A stretch of 64,000 nucleotides of DNA from Streptomyces acidiscabies (GCF_020010905.1 NZ_JAGJBY010000002.1:1922001-1986000); one strand, 5' to 3'. Counted from the stretch's first letter, positions 26,993 to 35,950 are shown. The notes: generated from the sequence alone by a model not told the origin. Numbers and translations: made by a program.

Positions 26993-29095
26993 ATGCATCA
27001 ACCGACTCCGCCCTCCGCCCACGGCGGGCCCCCGTCGTCGGGCCGGGACGAGATCCCCGAGCGGCTCCTGGGGCGGACGCCCCGCAGGCCGGCCGACGGG
27101 ACGCGGCCCGACGCGAACCGGCCCCCGCTGCCCGACCAGGGCCGACGCCCGGCCCCCCGTCCCACCGGCCTCCCGCCCGTGCACACGGCGATGATCTGCG
27201 TGGCCCTGCCGGGACTCGCGATCTCGGCGCCGGAGGGACAGCTCACCGGGCGCGGCCTGGAGGGGTTCTACCGGGCGGGCCGGCGCCTGCTGTCCCGCTG
27301 CCAGGTGCGCGTGGCCGGGCGGGAACCGCTTGTGGCGCAGGCCAGGATGACGGCGGCCGACGAGGTCCGCTTCGTCGGCACCCTGCGCGTCTCGCCGCAG
27401 GGCGGCCCCGACCCGGACGTCGTCGTCGAGCGCAGCCGCAACGCCGACGGCACGGAGCGGATCACCCTGCACAGCTACGCCCCGCGCCCGCTGCGCCTCC
27501 CGGTCGAGGTGTCCCTCGGGACGGACCTGGCGGACCTGGGCGCGATCGCGGCCGGCGCGACCGCGCCCGAACTGCCCGCCGGCGTCCACGACTCGGGGCT
27601 GCGCTGGTCCGGCCCGCCGGGCGCGTCCACCGTCACGGCCGACCCGCCGCCCTCCGACGCGCTGGCCTCCGCCGGCCTGCTGCGCTGGGACCTCGACGTC
27701 CCGCCGGGCGGCAGCGCGGTGATCGAGCTCAAGGTCAGGCTGGACGGGAGCGGACCGATGCGGGCGGTGGGCCGGTCGGCGACGAACCCCCTGGCGTCGC
27801 CCCAGGCACGCGGCGACGACCCGCGCGTGGGCCCACTGCTGCGGGCCGGCGTCGAGGACCTCCAGGCGCTCCTGGTCCGCGACCCGGCGCACCCCACGGA
27901 CACCCACCTCGCGGCCGGAGCCCCCTGGCGCTGCGGCCTCGCCCCGGCCGACGCGCTGGCCGCCGCCCGCATGACGCTGCCCCTCGGCACCGGGCTCGCG
28001 GCGGGCACCCTGCGCATCCTCGCCCGCACCCAGCGCGCCGACGGCCTCCTCCCCGGCCCGCAGCGGGACGCGGGCGCCCACCTGCCGCCCGCGTGCACCG
28101 GCACCGAGGCCACGCTCCTGTTCCCCGCGCTCCTGGCGGAGGCCCGCCGCTGGGGCCTGCCCGAGCCGGAGGTCGCGGACCTGCTGCCGACGGCGGAACG
28201 CTGCCTGACCTGGCTGCGGACGACCGTGGGGACGGGCACCTACCTGCGCGACCCGCAGCCCGCCGGCCCCGTCCGCTGTGAGACCCAGGCGCACGCCCAC
28301 CGCGCGGCCCTCCTCGGCGCCGACCTCCTGGACGCCTGCGGCAGACCGGGCGGCGAGCCGCTGCGGGAGTGGGCGCGCAGGCTGCGGACGGCGTTCCACG
28401 AGGAGTTCTGGGCGGACGACCTCGGCGGCGGACGCCCGATCGCCGCGCGGCTGCCGGACGGGCGCCCGGTGACGCACCTCGGCGCCGGCGCCGTACACCT
28501 CCTGGACACCGGGCTGCTGGGCGGCGGCGAACTCGCCACCGGGCTCCTCGACCGGGTGCGGACCGAGCACCTCGCGCGGCTGCTCGGCGGCCCGGCGCTG
28601 GACTCCGGCTGGGGGCTGCGCGGCCTCGGCGAGAAGGAGCCGGGGTACAACCCCTTCGGCCACCGGGGCGGCGCCGTACGGGTCCACGAGACCGCGCTCG
28701 CCGTAGCGGGCCTGGCCGCCGCCGGGTACGAGAAGGAGGCGGGCTCGCTCCTGAAGGGCGTCCTCGCGGCGGCGGAGGCGTTCGGGTACCGGCTGCCCGA
28801 GATGTACGGGGGCGAGCGGCGCACCGACGGGAGCGCTCCCGTGCCGCACCCGGCCGCCTGCCGCCCGGCCGCCACGGCAGCAGCCGCCGGCGTCCTGCTG
28901 CTGACCACCCTCGCGGGCATCCGCCCCGACGCCCCGGCCCGGACGGTCACCCTGCGCCCCGTGCACAGCGCACCCCTCGGCGAGGTCGGCCTCAGCGGAC
29001 TGCGCGTGGCGGGCGAACCGTTCTCCGTACGCGTCAGCCGACTCGGCCTCGCCATGGTCGAGGAGGCCGGCGACGGACTCCAGCTGGGGGTGTGA
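26993..29095 (+). CDS. Glycogen-debranching-enzyme-like protein (GDE N-terminal plus six-hairpin domain)
   Basis: 700 residues from ATG 26993. An N-terminal beta-sandwich (about 60-280) resembles the glycogen-debranching N-terminal domain; the rest fits an alpha/alpha six-hairpin glycosidase fold (LAAGAPWRCGLAPADALAAARMTL, CETQAHAHRAALLGADLL, YNPFGHRGGAVRVHETALA). Such proteins are usually annotated as amylo-alpha-1,6-glucosidase-like, acting on glycogen or trehalose-related oligosaccharides. The first about 55 residues are Pro/Arg-rich. The start is uncertain: the Shine-Dalgarno is weak, and initiation at an internal Met near the domain start is possible. Confidence 0.75.
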   Translation: MHQPTPPSAHGGPPSSGRDEIPERLLGRTPRRPADGTRPDANRPPLPDQGRRPAPRPTGLPPVHTAMICVALPGLAISAPEGQLTGRGLEGFYRAGRRLLSRCQVRVAGREPLVAQARMTAADEVRFVGTLRVSPQGGPDPDVVVERSRNADGTERITLHSYAPRPLRLPVEVSLGTDLADLGAIAAGATAPELPAGVHDSGLRWSGPPGASTVTADPPPSDALASAGLLRWDLDVPPGGSAVIELKVRLDGSGPMRAVGRSATNPLASPQARGDDPRVGPLLRAGVEDLQALLVRDPAHPTDTHLAAGAPWRCGLAPADALAAARMTLPLGTGLAAGTLRILARTQRADGLLPGPQRDAGAHLPPACTGTEATLLFPALLAEARRWGLPEPEVADLLPTAERCLTWLRTTVGTGTYLRDPQPAGPVRCETQAHAHRAALLGADLLDACGRPGGEPLREWARRLRTAFHEEFWADDLGGGRPIAARLPDGRPVTHLGAGAVHLLDTGLLGGGELATGLLDRVRTEHLARLLGGPALDSGWGLRGLGEKEPGYNPFGHRGGAVRVHETALAVAGLAAAGYEKEAGSLLKGVLAAAEAFGYRLPEMYGGERRTDGSAPVPHPAACRPAATAAAAGVLLLTTLAGIRPDAPARTVTLRPVHSAPLGEVGLSGLRVAGEPFSVRVSRLGLAMVEEAGDGLQLGV

Positions 29096-29099
29096 ACGA

Positions 29100-29125
29100 C
29101 CGGTCGGACAGCGCTGTCCGACCGG
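29100..29125. terminator. Perfect 26-bp palindrome after the debranching-like gene
   Basis: Two 13-base halves, centred on GCGC, begin four bases after the stop codon. Likely a terminator; an operator for the next gene is the alternative. Confidence 0.7.
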
Positions 29126-29166
29126 AGTGGACCTCGGCCTGCCATGACCGGCGAAGGGAGTGTTTA

Positions 29167-29181
29167 TCGTCAGGGAGACGA
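29167..29181 (+). promoter_or_regulatory. Candidate operator of the NrtR-type gene
   Basis: TCGTC-AGGGA-GACGA is a perfect inverted repeat; with flanks it extends to TTATCGTC/GACGACTAA. It is 13 bp before the start codon, where an autoregulator would act. Confidence 0.5.
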
Positions 29182-29194
29182 CTAAGATCGCCGC

Positions 29195-29953
29195 ATGCCC
29201 TACGACCCGTCAGCCTTCCCGCCCTTCGCCGTCACCGTGGACCTGGTCGTGCTGACCGTGCGGCGCCACGCCCTGTGCGCGCTGGCGGTCCGCCGGGGAG
29301 AACCGCCGTTCCAGGGGAGATGGGCGCTCCCCGGCGGCTTCGTACGGGCCGACGAGGACCTGTCGCAGGCCGCGGCGCGCGAACTCGCCGAGGAGACCGG
29401 GCTGCACGCCCACGAGCCCCCCGTCCCCGCCCAGGACAACGGCGCCCACCTCGAACAGCTCGCCACCTACGGCGACCCCAAGCGCGACCCGCGCATGCGC
29501 GTCGTCAGCGTCGCCCACCTCGCGCTCGCCCCCGACCTGCCCGCCCCGCGCGCGGGAGGCGACGCCAGCAACGCGCGCTGGGCGCCGGTCGAGGAACTCC
29601 TCCAACAGGGCGGCTACGGCCGGGACGGCGACCCCGTCGCGCCGCTCGCCTTCGACCACGCGCAGATCCTCGCCGACGGCGTCGAACGCGCCCGCTCCAA
29701 GATCGAGTACTCCTCCCTGGCCACCGCGTTCTGCCCCGCCGAGTTCACCGTCGGCGAGCTGCGCCGGGTCTACGAGGCGGTGTGGGGCGTCGCGCTCGAC
29801 CCGCGCAACTTCCACCGCAAGGTGACCGGAACGCCGGGCTTCCTCGTCCCCACGGGCGGCACCACCACCCGCCAGGGCGGCCGGCCGGCCCAACTCTTCC
29901 ACGCGGGCGGCGCGACGCTCCTCAATCCGCCGATGTTGCGCCCCGAGGTGTGA
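29195..29953 (+). CDS. NrtR-type Nudix transcriptional regulator
   Basis: 252 residues. The Nudix box spans Gly48-Leu70 and fits G-x5-E-x7-REUxEExGU exactly. After residue about 160 comes a winged-helix part (FTVGELRRVYEAVWG, then FHRKV). This two-domain build is that of NrtR-like regulators, where a Nudix domain senses ADP-ribose or a related nucleotide and the C-terminal domain binds DNA. No NAD-biosynthesis genes lie nearby, so the regulon is unclear; the inverted repeat just upstream suggests autoregulation. A stand-alone Nudix hydrolase is the alternative. Confidence 0.85.
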   Translation: MPYDPSAFPPFAVTVDLVVLTVRRHALCALAVRRGEPPFQGRWALPGGFVRADEDLSQAAARELAEETGLHAHEPPVPAQDNGAHLEQLATYGDPKRDPRMRVVSVAHLALAPDLPAPRAGGDASNARWAPVEELLQQGGYGRDGDPVAPLAFDHAQILADGVERARSKIEYSSLATAFCPAEFTVGELRRVYEAVWGVALDPRNFHRKVTGTPGFLVPTGGTTTRQGGRPAQLFHAGGATLLNPPMLRPEV

Positions 29954-30080
29954 GGAGTACCCCGAAGGGTGCTGCCTCGTCGTCAACCGGCCTGCCCTGA
30001 GCCCCACTGTGCCCCCGGGTGCGCTGCGCTCGGCCGTGCGATGCCTCAAAAACCGTAAATGGGGCGCTATCTTGCTGCGG

Positions 30081-31844
30081 GTGATCCAGGCCTTCGGACT
30101 GACCAGCATCCCCCGCAAGGATCTCCCTCCCACCGTCGACGACGTCTCCTTCGAGGCGCGCGTCGGGCATGTCACGGTGCTCCTCGGGGCGCCGGGGGCG
30201 GGCAAGAGCACGGCACTCAGACTCATGCTCGAACTCCAGCAGGGCCGTGGCGTCACGTACTTCAGAGGCCGCCCGCTGCACCGCATCGCCCACCCCGCGC
30301 GCGAGGTCGGCGTGCTCCTCGGCGACGTACCGGGGCACCCGGGCCGCACGGTCCGCGGCCACCTGCGGATGCTGTGCGCGGCGGCCGGCGTCCCGGCCGG
30401 GCGGGCCGACGAGGTCCTCGAAGCGGTCGGCCTCGTGAGCCTGCGCGAGGAGCGCCTGGCCGCCCTCTCCCGGGGCATGGACCGCCGCCTCGGCCTCGCC
30501 TGCGCCCTCCTGGCCGACCCGCACACCCTCGTCCTCGACGACCCCGCCGACGGCCTCTCCGCGCGCGAGAGCCGCTGGCTGTACGACATGCTCACGGCGC
30601 ACGCTCGCCACGGCGGAACCGTCCTGCTGACCATGGCCGACCCCAAGGAGGCCGCCCGCACAGCCGACCGCGTCGTCACCCTGGACCAGGGCCGCGTCGC
30701 CGCCGACCAGGACGCGCCAGCCTTCGCCCGCACCCGCCTGCGCCCCCGCGTCGCCGTCCGCACCCCGCACGCCGCCCGCCTCGCCGCCGAACTCTCCAAG
30801 GAGGCCCGCACCGCCCGCCGCTCCGTCGAGGTCGTCCAGGAGGACGGCAACCACCTCTCCGTGTACGGCAGTTCGTGCGCCGACATCGGGGACGTCGCCT
30901 TCCGCACCGGCATCCTCGTCCACCAACTCGCCGACGAGGTGGGGGACATGGGACCCGGCGCGGACGCCGACGCGGAACCGGGTGACGGCGCCGACGGCGT
31001 CGTACGGGCAGAGCCGGAGCCGCGCGTGCACGGCGCTCCGTCCCCCCTCCCGCCCCCCATCTCCGTCCGCCCCGCGCCAACCCCCCTGCGCCCCCTGCGC
31101 TACGAGCTGCGGCGGGCCTGCGGGATCAGCACGGGGTTCCTCGTCGGCGCGGGGACGCTGATCGTCTCCGTGGTCACCGCGCTGCTGCTGGCCCGGCTCG
31201 GACACACCCCGCAGGCACGGCTGTTCGCGGCGTGGCCCGCGCAGTCGCCGCTGCCTCCGGCGGCCCTCGGGGCGGGGCTGCTGGGGGCGCTGGCCTTCGG
31301 GGACGAGTTCCGGCACCCCGCGCTGGCCGCGGACCGCGGCACCGTGCCCCGGCGGCTGGGGCTGCTGGCCGCGAAGCTCCTCGTCACCGCCCTCACCGCA
31401 CTCCTGCTGGCCTTCCTCACGGTGGGCTGCGACGCCGAGGCGCTCTACCTGCTCTACGGACGGGAGGTCGCGGAAGTTCCCGGGGACTGGCTCTCTCTCG
31501 GCGCGAGTTGGGCCGGCCTCGTGGTCGGGTGCGCCTGGGCCGGGGTGCTCGCGGCCGGCGTGTTCCGGTCCACGACCGCTGGGCTCGCGGCCGTACTCGC
31601 CGTACCCGTCGCCGTCGTACCGCTGCTGCACCGGCTGCTGGCCGGAGCCTCCGTGCGTACGGCGGCCGGGATGCCCGCGCGGGCGCGCGAGGTGTTCCTG
31701 CTGCGCTGGCCCTTCGGCGGCGAGCGCTACCTCGACGCCGCCGCCCGCGTGGTGGCCCAACCCGTGGGCGGCGCACTGGCGTTGTCGCTCACCACGCTGC
31801 TGTGCGCGTATCTGCTCACCACCCTGCGGGGCCGGGCCCGATGA
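30081..31844 (+). CDS. Fused ABC transporter: ATPase plus membrane domain
   Basis: 587 residues from GTG 30081; TATCTT (30069-30074) six bases upstream and no Shine-Dalgarno favour a leaderless start there rather than ATG 30009. N-terminal ABC domain: Walker A GAPGAGKST (Lys42), a weak signature LSRGMDRR, and Walker B VLDDP in which the catalytic Glu is Asp154. After an acidic/Pro-rich linker (about 300-345) the C-terminal half has about six hydrophobic segments, an ABC-2-like permease. Probably an exporter; substrate unknown. The weak signature and Asp at the catalytic position suggest slow or altered ATP hydrolysis. Confidence 0.8.
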   Translation: MIQAFGLTSIPRKDLPPTVDDVSFEARVGHVTVLLGAPGAGKSTALRLMLELQQGRGVTYFRGRPLHRIAHPAREVGVLLGDVPGHPGRTVRGHLRMLCAAAGVPAGRADEVLEAVGLVSLREERLAALSRGMDRRLGLACALLADPHTLVLDDPADGLSARESRWLYDMLTAHARHGGTVLLTMADPKEAARTADRVVTLDQGRVAADQDAPAFARTRLRPRVAVRTPHAARLAAELSKEARTARRSVEVVQEDGNHLSVYGSSCADIGDVAFRTGILVHQLADEVGDMGPGADADAEPGDGADGVVRAEPEPRVHGAPSPLPPPISVRPAPTPLRPLRYELRRACGISTGFLVGAGTLIVSVVTALLLARLGHTPQARLFAAWPAQSPLPPAALGAGLLGALAFGDEFRHPALAADRGTVPRRLGLLAAKLLVTALTALLLAFLTVGCDAEALYLLYGREVAEVPGDWLSLGASWAGLVVGCAWAGVLAAGVFRSTTAGLAAVLAVPVAVVPLLHRLLAGASVRTAAGMPARAREVFLLRWPFGGERYLDAAARVVAQPVGGALALSLTTLLCAYLLTTLRGRAR

Positions 31845-31896
31845 CGGCCGTCCCCGCGCGCGGTGCGCACAACTCCCCCCAGAAAGCCCATTTCTT

Positions 31897-31904
31897 TCCG
31901 ATAA
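31897..31904 (+). promoter_or_regulatory. Candidate sigma-WhiG -10 element of whiH
   Basis: TCCGATAA matches seven of eight bases of the sigma-WhiG -10 GCCGATAA. whiH is a known sigma-WhiG target. A TAAA -35 at the right distance is not present, so the match is partial. Confidence 0.5.
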
Positions 31905-31996
31905 GGCGTCAATTCCGACGGGGTGAGCGATCACCCTTTCGTGTGCTTTTCACCAAAGCCCTCAAGGGAGTTGGGGCCGACGCCGACAAAACATCC

Positions 31997-32875
31997 GTGA
32001 GTACCCTTGCGCACACCATGATGACCGCCGCCCGCTCCGCCGACTCCGGTCTGGCCGCCCCGGGCGAACTCGACCGTTACCCCTACGCCGAGACCCCCGC
32101 CGACCGCTCTCCCGTCTGGGACGGCGTCGATGCCGACCTCGGCCGCGTGGGCCGCCGCGCCACCGGCAGCCGCGGGCGCGGGCTGCACGGCCAACTCGTC
32201 CAGCAGCTCGGGCAGATGATCGTCTCCGGCGACCTCGGCGCCGACCGCCCCCTGGTGCCCGAGGAGATCGGCCAGCGCTTCGAGGTCTCCCGCACCGTCG
32301 TCCGCGAGTCGCTGCGGGTCCTGGAGGCCAAGGGCCTGGTGAGCGCCCGGCCGAACGTCGGCACGCGCGTGCGCCCCGTCAGCGACTGGAACCTGCTCGA
32401 CCCCGACATCATCGAGTGGCGCGCCTTCGGCCCGCAGCGCGACGACCAGCGCCGCGAGCTGACCGAGCTGCGCTGGACCATCGAGCCGCTCGCCGCCCGC
32501 CTGGCCGCCGGGCACGGCCGGGAGGACGTCCAGCAGCGGCTGTCCGACATGGTCGAGATCATGGGGCACGCCATGGCGCAGGGTGACGCGCTGACGTACT
32601 CGCGCGCGGACGCCGAGTTCCACACCCTGCTCATCCAGCTCGCCGGCAACCGCATGCTGGAGCACCTCTCCGGGATCGTCTCCTCCGCCCTCCAGGTCTC
32701 CGGCGGCCCGGCCACCGGCTGCGAACGGCCGACCGAGGCGTCCCTCGCGCACCACGCGCGCATGGTCGACGCGCTCGCCGCGGGCGACGCCGCGGGTGCG
32801 GAGGCGGCGGTGCGGCAGCTGCTCACCGTCCACCCCGAGGTGGAGCGCGTGGTCCCGGCGCCGCGCGAGCACTGA
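31997..32875 (+). CDS. whiH: Sporulation regulator WhiH (GntR family)
   Basis: 292 residues if GTG 31997 is used; ATG 32018 or 32021 are alternatives and none has a good Shine-Dalgarno. Winged helix near residues 60-125 (QLVQQLGQMIVSGDLGADRPLVPE; RFEVSRTVVRESLRVLEAKGLV), then an FCD-type helical ligand-binding domain with the Asp/His set (DAEFHTLL, HARMVDAL). WhiH controls septation in aerial hyphae and represses its own gene. It lies directly upstream of hrdB, as in other Streptomyces. Confidence 0.93.
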   Translation: MSTLAHTMMTAARSADSGLAAPGELDRYPYAETPADRSPVWDGVDADLGRVGRRATGSRGRGLHGQLVQQLGQMIVSGDLGADRPLVPEEIGQRFEVSRTVVRESLRVLEAKGLVSARPNVGTRVRPVSDWNLLDPDIIEWRAFGPQRDDQRRELTELRWTIEPLAARLAAGHGREDVQQRLSDMVEIMGHAMAQGDALTYSRADAEFHTLLIQLAGNRMLEHLSGIVSSALQVSGGPATGCERPTEASLAHHARMVDALAAGDAAGAEAAVRQLLTVHPEVERVVPAPREH

Positions 32876-33305
32876 CCGCGCCCTCGCGGGCGGTGCGGCC
32901 CGGGACGCTCTTCCCTCCTCCGGCGTCCCTCCGGGCCGGTGCCCCGCCCTCCGGTCGGACTCCGCAGGACCCCTCGCGGGCCCTGCGGAGTCCGACGGTG
33001 CGACATGGCGGGAGAGCGTTTCGATCATGAGGTGATCGCGATGGTGACCCCCTATGGCCATGTCTGATCGTTTTTGAGCGCTTACGGGATGTGACTCGGG
33101 CCACGTAGATTGGGCGTAACGCTTGTGGGAACAGCGCGATGACCTAAGAGGTGACAGCCGAGGAGGGAATACGGACGCCGTTCGTGGCGCTGTGCATTCT
33201 CCCGGCCCCCGCCCGCCCGTCGGCCCATCCCCAAGGCCGGTGGTCGGCTCCTGTCCGCAGTGGACGGGGCCGGAAGCCGTTTTCCAACGTTCCGAGAGGT
33301 TGTTC
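32876..33305 (+). other. whiH-hrdB intergenic region with hrdB leader
   Basis: 430 bp. It contains the whiH terminator, then an AT-richer stretch around 33055-33120 where the hrdB promoter is expected. GTAGAT at 33105-33110 is a possible -10, with no consensus -35. If so, the hrdB leader is about 190 nt and could carry post-transcriptional control. An in-frame ATG at 33123 is not used in my view because GAGAGG at 33294-33299 marks the GTG at 33306. Confidence 0.5.
32954..32996 (+). terminator. Terminator of whiH, 15-bp stem
   Basis: Bases 32954-32968 pair perfectly with 32982-32996 around a 13-nt loop, 80 bp after the whiH stop. Confidence 0.8.
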
Positions 33306-34847
33306 GTGTCGGCCAGCACATCCCGTACGCTCCCGCCTGAGATCGCCGAGTCCGTCTCTGTCATGGCGCTCATTGAGCGGGGAAAGGCTGAGGGGCAGAT
33401 CGCCGGCGACGATGTGCGTCGGGCCTTCGAAGCTGACCAGATTCCGGCCACTCAGTGGAAGAACGTACTGCGCAGCCTCAACCAGATCCTTGAGGAAGAG
33501 GGTGTGACGCTGATGGTCAGTGCCGCAGAGCCCAAGCGCACCCGAAAGAGCGTCGCAGCGAAGAGTCCGGCCAAGCGCACCGCCACCAAGACGGTCGCGG
33601 CGAAGACCGTGACCACCAGGAAGGCCACCGCCACCACGGCCGCTCCGGCCGCTTCGGTGGCCGGCGACGCCGAGGACTCCCCCGCGAAGAAGGCCGCAGC
33701 CAAGAAGGCCGCGCCCGCCGCGAAGAAGGCGGTCGCGAAGAAGGCGGCCCCCGCCAAGAAGACCGCGGCGAAGAAGACCGCCGCCAAGGACGCCGAGGTC
33801 CTTGAGGACGAGGTCCTCGAAGAGACGCCCGGCGCCGGCAAGACCGGCGACGAGCCCGAGGGCACCGAGAGCGCCGGCTTCGTCCTCTCCGACGAGGACG
33901 AGGACGACGCGCCGGCCCAGCAGGTCGCCGCCGCCGGTGCCACCGCCGACCCGGTCAAGGACTACCTCAAGCAGATCGGCAAGGTCCCCCTCCTCAACGC
34001 CGAGCAGGAGGTCGAGCTCGCCAAGCGCATCGAGGCGGGCCTGTTCGCCGAGGACAAGCTGTCCAACGCCGACAAGCTGGCCCCCAAGCTCAAGCGCGAG
34101 CTGGAGATCATCGCCGAGGACGGCCGCCGCGCCAAGAACCACCTGCTGGAGGCCAACCTCCGCCTCGTGGTCTCGCTGGCCAAGCGTTACACCGGCCGCG
34201 GCATGCTCTTCCTGGACCTCATCCAGGAGGGCAACCTCGGTCTGATCCGCGCGGTCGAGAAGTTCGACTACACCAAGGGCTACAAGTTCTCCACGTACGC
34301 CACCTGGTGGATCCGTCAGGCGATCACCCGCGCGATGGCCGACCAGGCCCGCACCATCCGTATCCCGGTGCACATGGTCGAGGTCATCAACAAGCTCGCG
34401 CGCGTGCAGCGCCAGATGCTCCAGGACCTGGGCCGCGAGCCCACTCCGGAGGAGCTGGCCAAGGAACTCGACATGACCCCCGAGAAGGTCATCGAGGTCC
34501 AGAAGTACGGCCGCGAGCCCATCTCCCTGCACACCCCTCTGGGTGAGGACGGCGACAGCGAGTTCGGTGACCTCATCGAGGACTCCGAGGCCGTCGTCCC
34601 GGCCGACGCGGTCAGCTTCACGCTCCTCCAGGAGCAGCTGCACTCCGTCCTCGACACCCTGTCCGAGCGCGAGGCGGGCGTCGTCTCCATGCGTTTCGGT
34701 CTCACCGACGGTCAGCCGAAGACCCTCGACGAGATCGGCAAGGTCTACGGCGTGACCCGTGAGCGCATCCGCCAGATCGAGTCCAAGACCATGTCCAAGC
34801 TGCGCCACCCGTCCCGTTCCCAGGTGCTGCGCGACTACCTCGACTAG
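33306..34847 (+). CDS. hrdB: Principal RNA polymerase sigma factor HrdB
   Basis: 513 residues from GTG 33306. The N-terminal 80 residues (IAESVSVMALIERGKAEGQ) resemble region 1.1, followed by a Lys/Ala repeat segment (KKAA-type, about 115-165) and an acidic stretch. Region 1.2 DPVKDYLKQIGK, region 2 with RLVVSLAKRYTGRG and the -10-reading YATWWIRQAITRA, region 3, and region 4.2 GVTRERIRQIESK are intact. It directs most vegetative transcription. The Lys-rich stretch is typical of Streptomyces HrdB. Followed by a very strong terminator. Confidence 0.98.
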   Translation: MSASTSRTLPPEIAESVSVMALIERGKAEGQIAGDDVRRAFEADQIPATQWKNVLRSLNQILEEEGVTLMVSAAEPKRTRKSVAAKSPAKRTATKTVAAKTVTTRKATATTAAPAASVAGDAEDSPAKKAAAKKAAPAAKKAVAKKAAPAKKTAAKKTAAKDAEVLEDEVLEETPGAGKTGDEPEGTESAGFVLSDEDEDDAPAQQVAAAGATADPVKDYLKQIGKVPLLNAEQEVELAKRIEAGLFAEDKLSNADKLAPKLKRELEIIAEDGRRAKNHLLEANLRLVVSLAKRYTGRGMLFLDLIQEGNLGLIRAVEKFDYTKGYKFSTYATWWIRQAITRAMADQARTIRIPVHMVEVINKLARVQRQMLQDLGREPTPEELAKELDMTPEKVIEVQKYGREPISLHTPLGEDGDSEFGDLIEDSEAVVPADAVSFTLLQEQLHSVLDTLSEREAGVVSMRFGLTDGQPKTLDEIGKVYGVTRERIRQIESKTMSKLRHPSRSQVLRDYLD

Positions 34848-34855
34848 GTCGGTCC

Positions 34856-34912
34856 GTACGACGACGGAGGCCCGGTTCCCCATCAAGGGGAACCGGGCCT
34901 CCGTCGTCGTAC
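34856..34912 (+). terminator. hrdB terminator, 26-bp perfect stem
   Basis: Bases 34856-34881 are the exact reverse complement of 34887-34912 with a 5-nt loop (ATCAA); one more pair can form outside. Confidence 0.93.
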
Positions 34913-34940
34913 GCGCGTGCGCGCTCCGGCAGGGTCGATC

Positions 34941-34970
34941 ACTCTGGGTTTTCAGGACCCATCCCAGAGT
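34941..34970 (+). promoter_or_regulatory. Inverted repeat abutting the protease ribosome site
   Basis: ACTCTGGG (34941-34948) and CCCAGAGT (34963-34970) form a perfect 8-bp inverted repeat ending one base before the AAGGA Shine-Dalgarno. It could be an operator or an mRNA hairpin controlling translation. Confidence 0.55.
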
Positions 34971-34981
34971 AAGGATTCTGC

Positions 34982-35848
34982 ATGCGTCTTCCCCTGGTCC
35001 GGGCGCTCGCCCGGCCCCTGGTCCTGGCGGCGGCGGCCGTCGCCATACCGCTGATGAACGCCGCTCCGGCGGCCTCCGACAGCATCGTCGTGGGCGGCTT
35101 CCCGGTCGACGTCTCCCAGAGCCCCTGGACGGTCGCGCTGTCCAGCCGTGACCGGTTCGGCGGTACCCGGTCGGGGCAGTTCTGCGGCGGTGTGGCGGTC
35201 GCACCGACCATGGTCCTCACGGCGGCCCACTGCGTCGGCGAGGACGTGCTCGGCGCGCCCCCGGACCGGGCGCGGGACTTCAAGGTCGTCACCGGCCGCA
35301 CCGACCTGTACACGAACGCGGGCCGGGAGATCGCCGTACGGGACACCTGGGTGAACCCGGAGTACGACCGCTCCAGCAACTCCGGCGACTTCGCCGTGCT
35401 CACCCTCGCCGAGCCGCTGCCCGAGACGTCGCTCATCGGGGCGGCCCCGGCGGGGGACGCGGCGTACGCGGCGGGGACGGAGGCCACGGTCTACGGCTGG
35501 GGCGACGTCTCCGGGTACGGCAAGTACCCGCACAGCCTGCGGGCCGCGCGGGTGCACGTCATGGCCGACGCGAGCTGTGAGCGGGCGTACCCCGGCGGGC
35601 CCGAGGGCGCCTACATCGCGCGGACGATGCTGTGCGCCGGGGAGGCCAGGGGCGGCCGGGACGCCTGTCAGGGCGACAGCGGCGGGCCGCTGGTGGCGCA
35701 GGGCAGGCTGGTCGGCCTGGTGTCCTGGGGGAGCGGCTGTGGGCGCCCGGGGAGTCCGGGGGTCTATACGCGCGTCTCCGACGTCCTGAGGGTGCTGAAT
35801 GCCCCGGGGGTGTCGGCGGAGCCTGCCGGGCCGTCAGGCGGGCGCTGA
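34982..35848 (+). CDS. Secreted trypsin-like serine protease
   Basis: 288 residues; AAGGA is six bases before ATG 34982. Signal peptide in residues 1-31 (two Arg, hydrophobic run, ending NAAPAASDS). Mature part starts near IVVGGFPV, like activated trypsins. Catalytic triad: TAAHC, NSGDFAVL and GDSGGP; DACQGDSGG carries the Asp that gives trypsin-type Lys/Arg preference. Six cysteines can form the usual disulfides. A short Pro/Gly-rich tail ends the protein. Acts outside the cell. It has its own hairpin terminator and no partner gene. Confidence 0.93.
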   Translation: MRLPLVRALARPLVLAAAAVAIPLMNAAPAASDSIVVGGFPVDVSQSPWTVALSSRDRFGGTRSGQFCGGVAVAPTMVLTAAHCVGEDVLGAPPDRARDFKVVTGRTDLYTNAGREIAVRDTWVNPEYDRSSNSGDFAVLTLAEPLPETSLIGAAPAGDAAYAAGTEATVYGWGDVSGYGKYPHSLRAARVHVMADASCERAYPGGPEGAYIARTMLCAGEARGGRDACQGDSGGPLVAQGRLVGLVSWGSGCGRPGSPGVYTRVSDVLRVLNAPGVSAEPAGPSGGR

Positions 35849-35865
35849 GCGGCTTCAGCGGGTAC

Positions 35866-35911
35866 GCGTACGGGCGGCGGTCCCTGTCTCCAGGGGCCGC
35901 CGCCCGTACGC
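35866..35911. terminator. Bidirectional terminator, 15-bp stem plus inner helix
   Basis: 35866-35880 pairs perfectly with 35897-35911, with a further CCCTG/CAGGG helix inside. It separates the convergent protease and DUF7455 genes. Confidence 0.85.
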
Positions 35912-35950
35912 CGGCCTATGCCGGTTCTGGCTCGTCGTGAGCGCCGAAGG

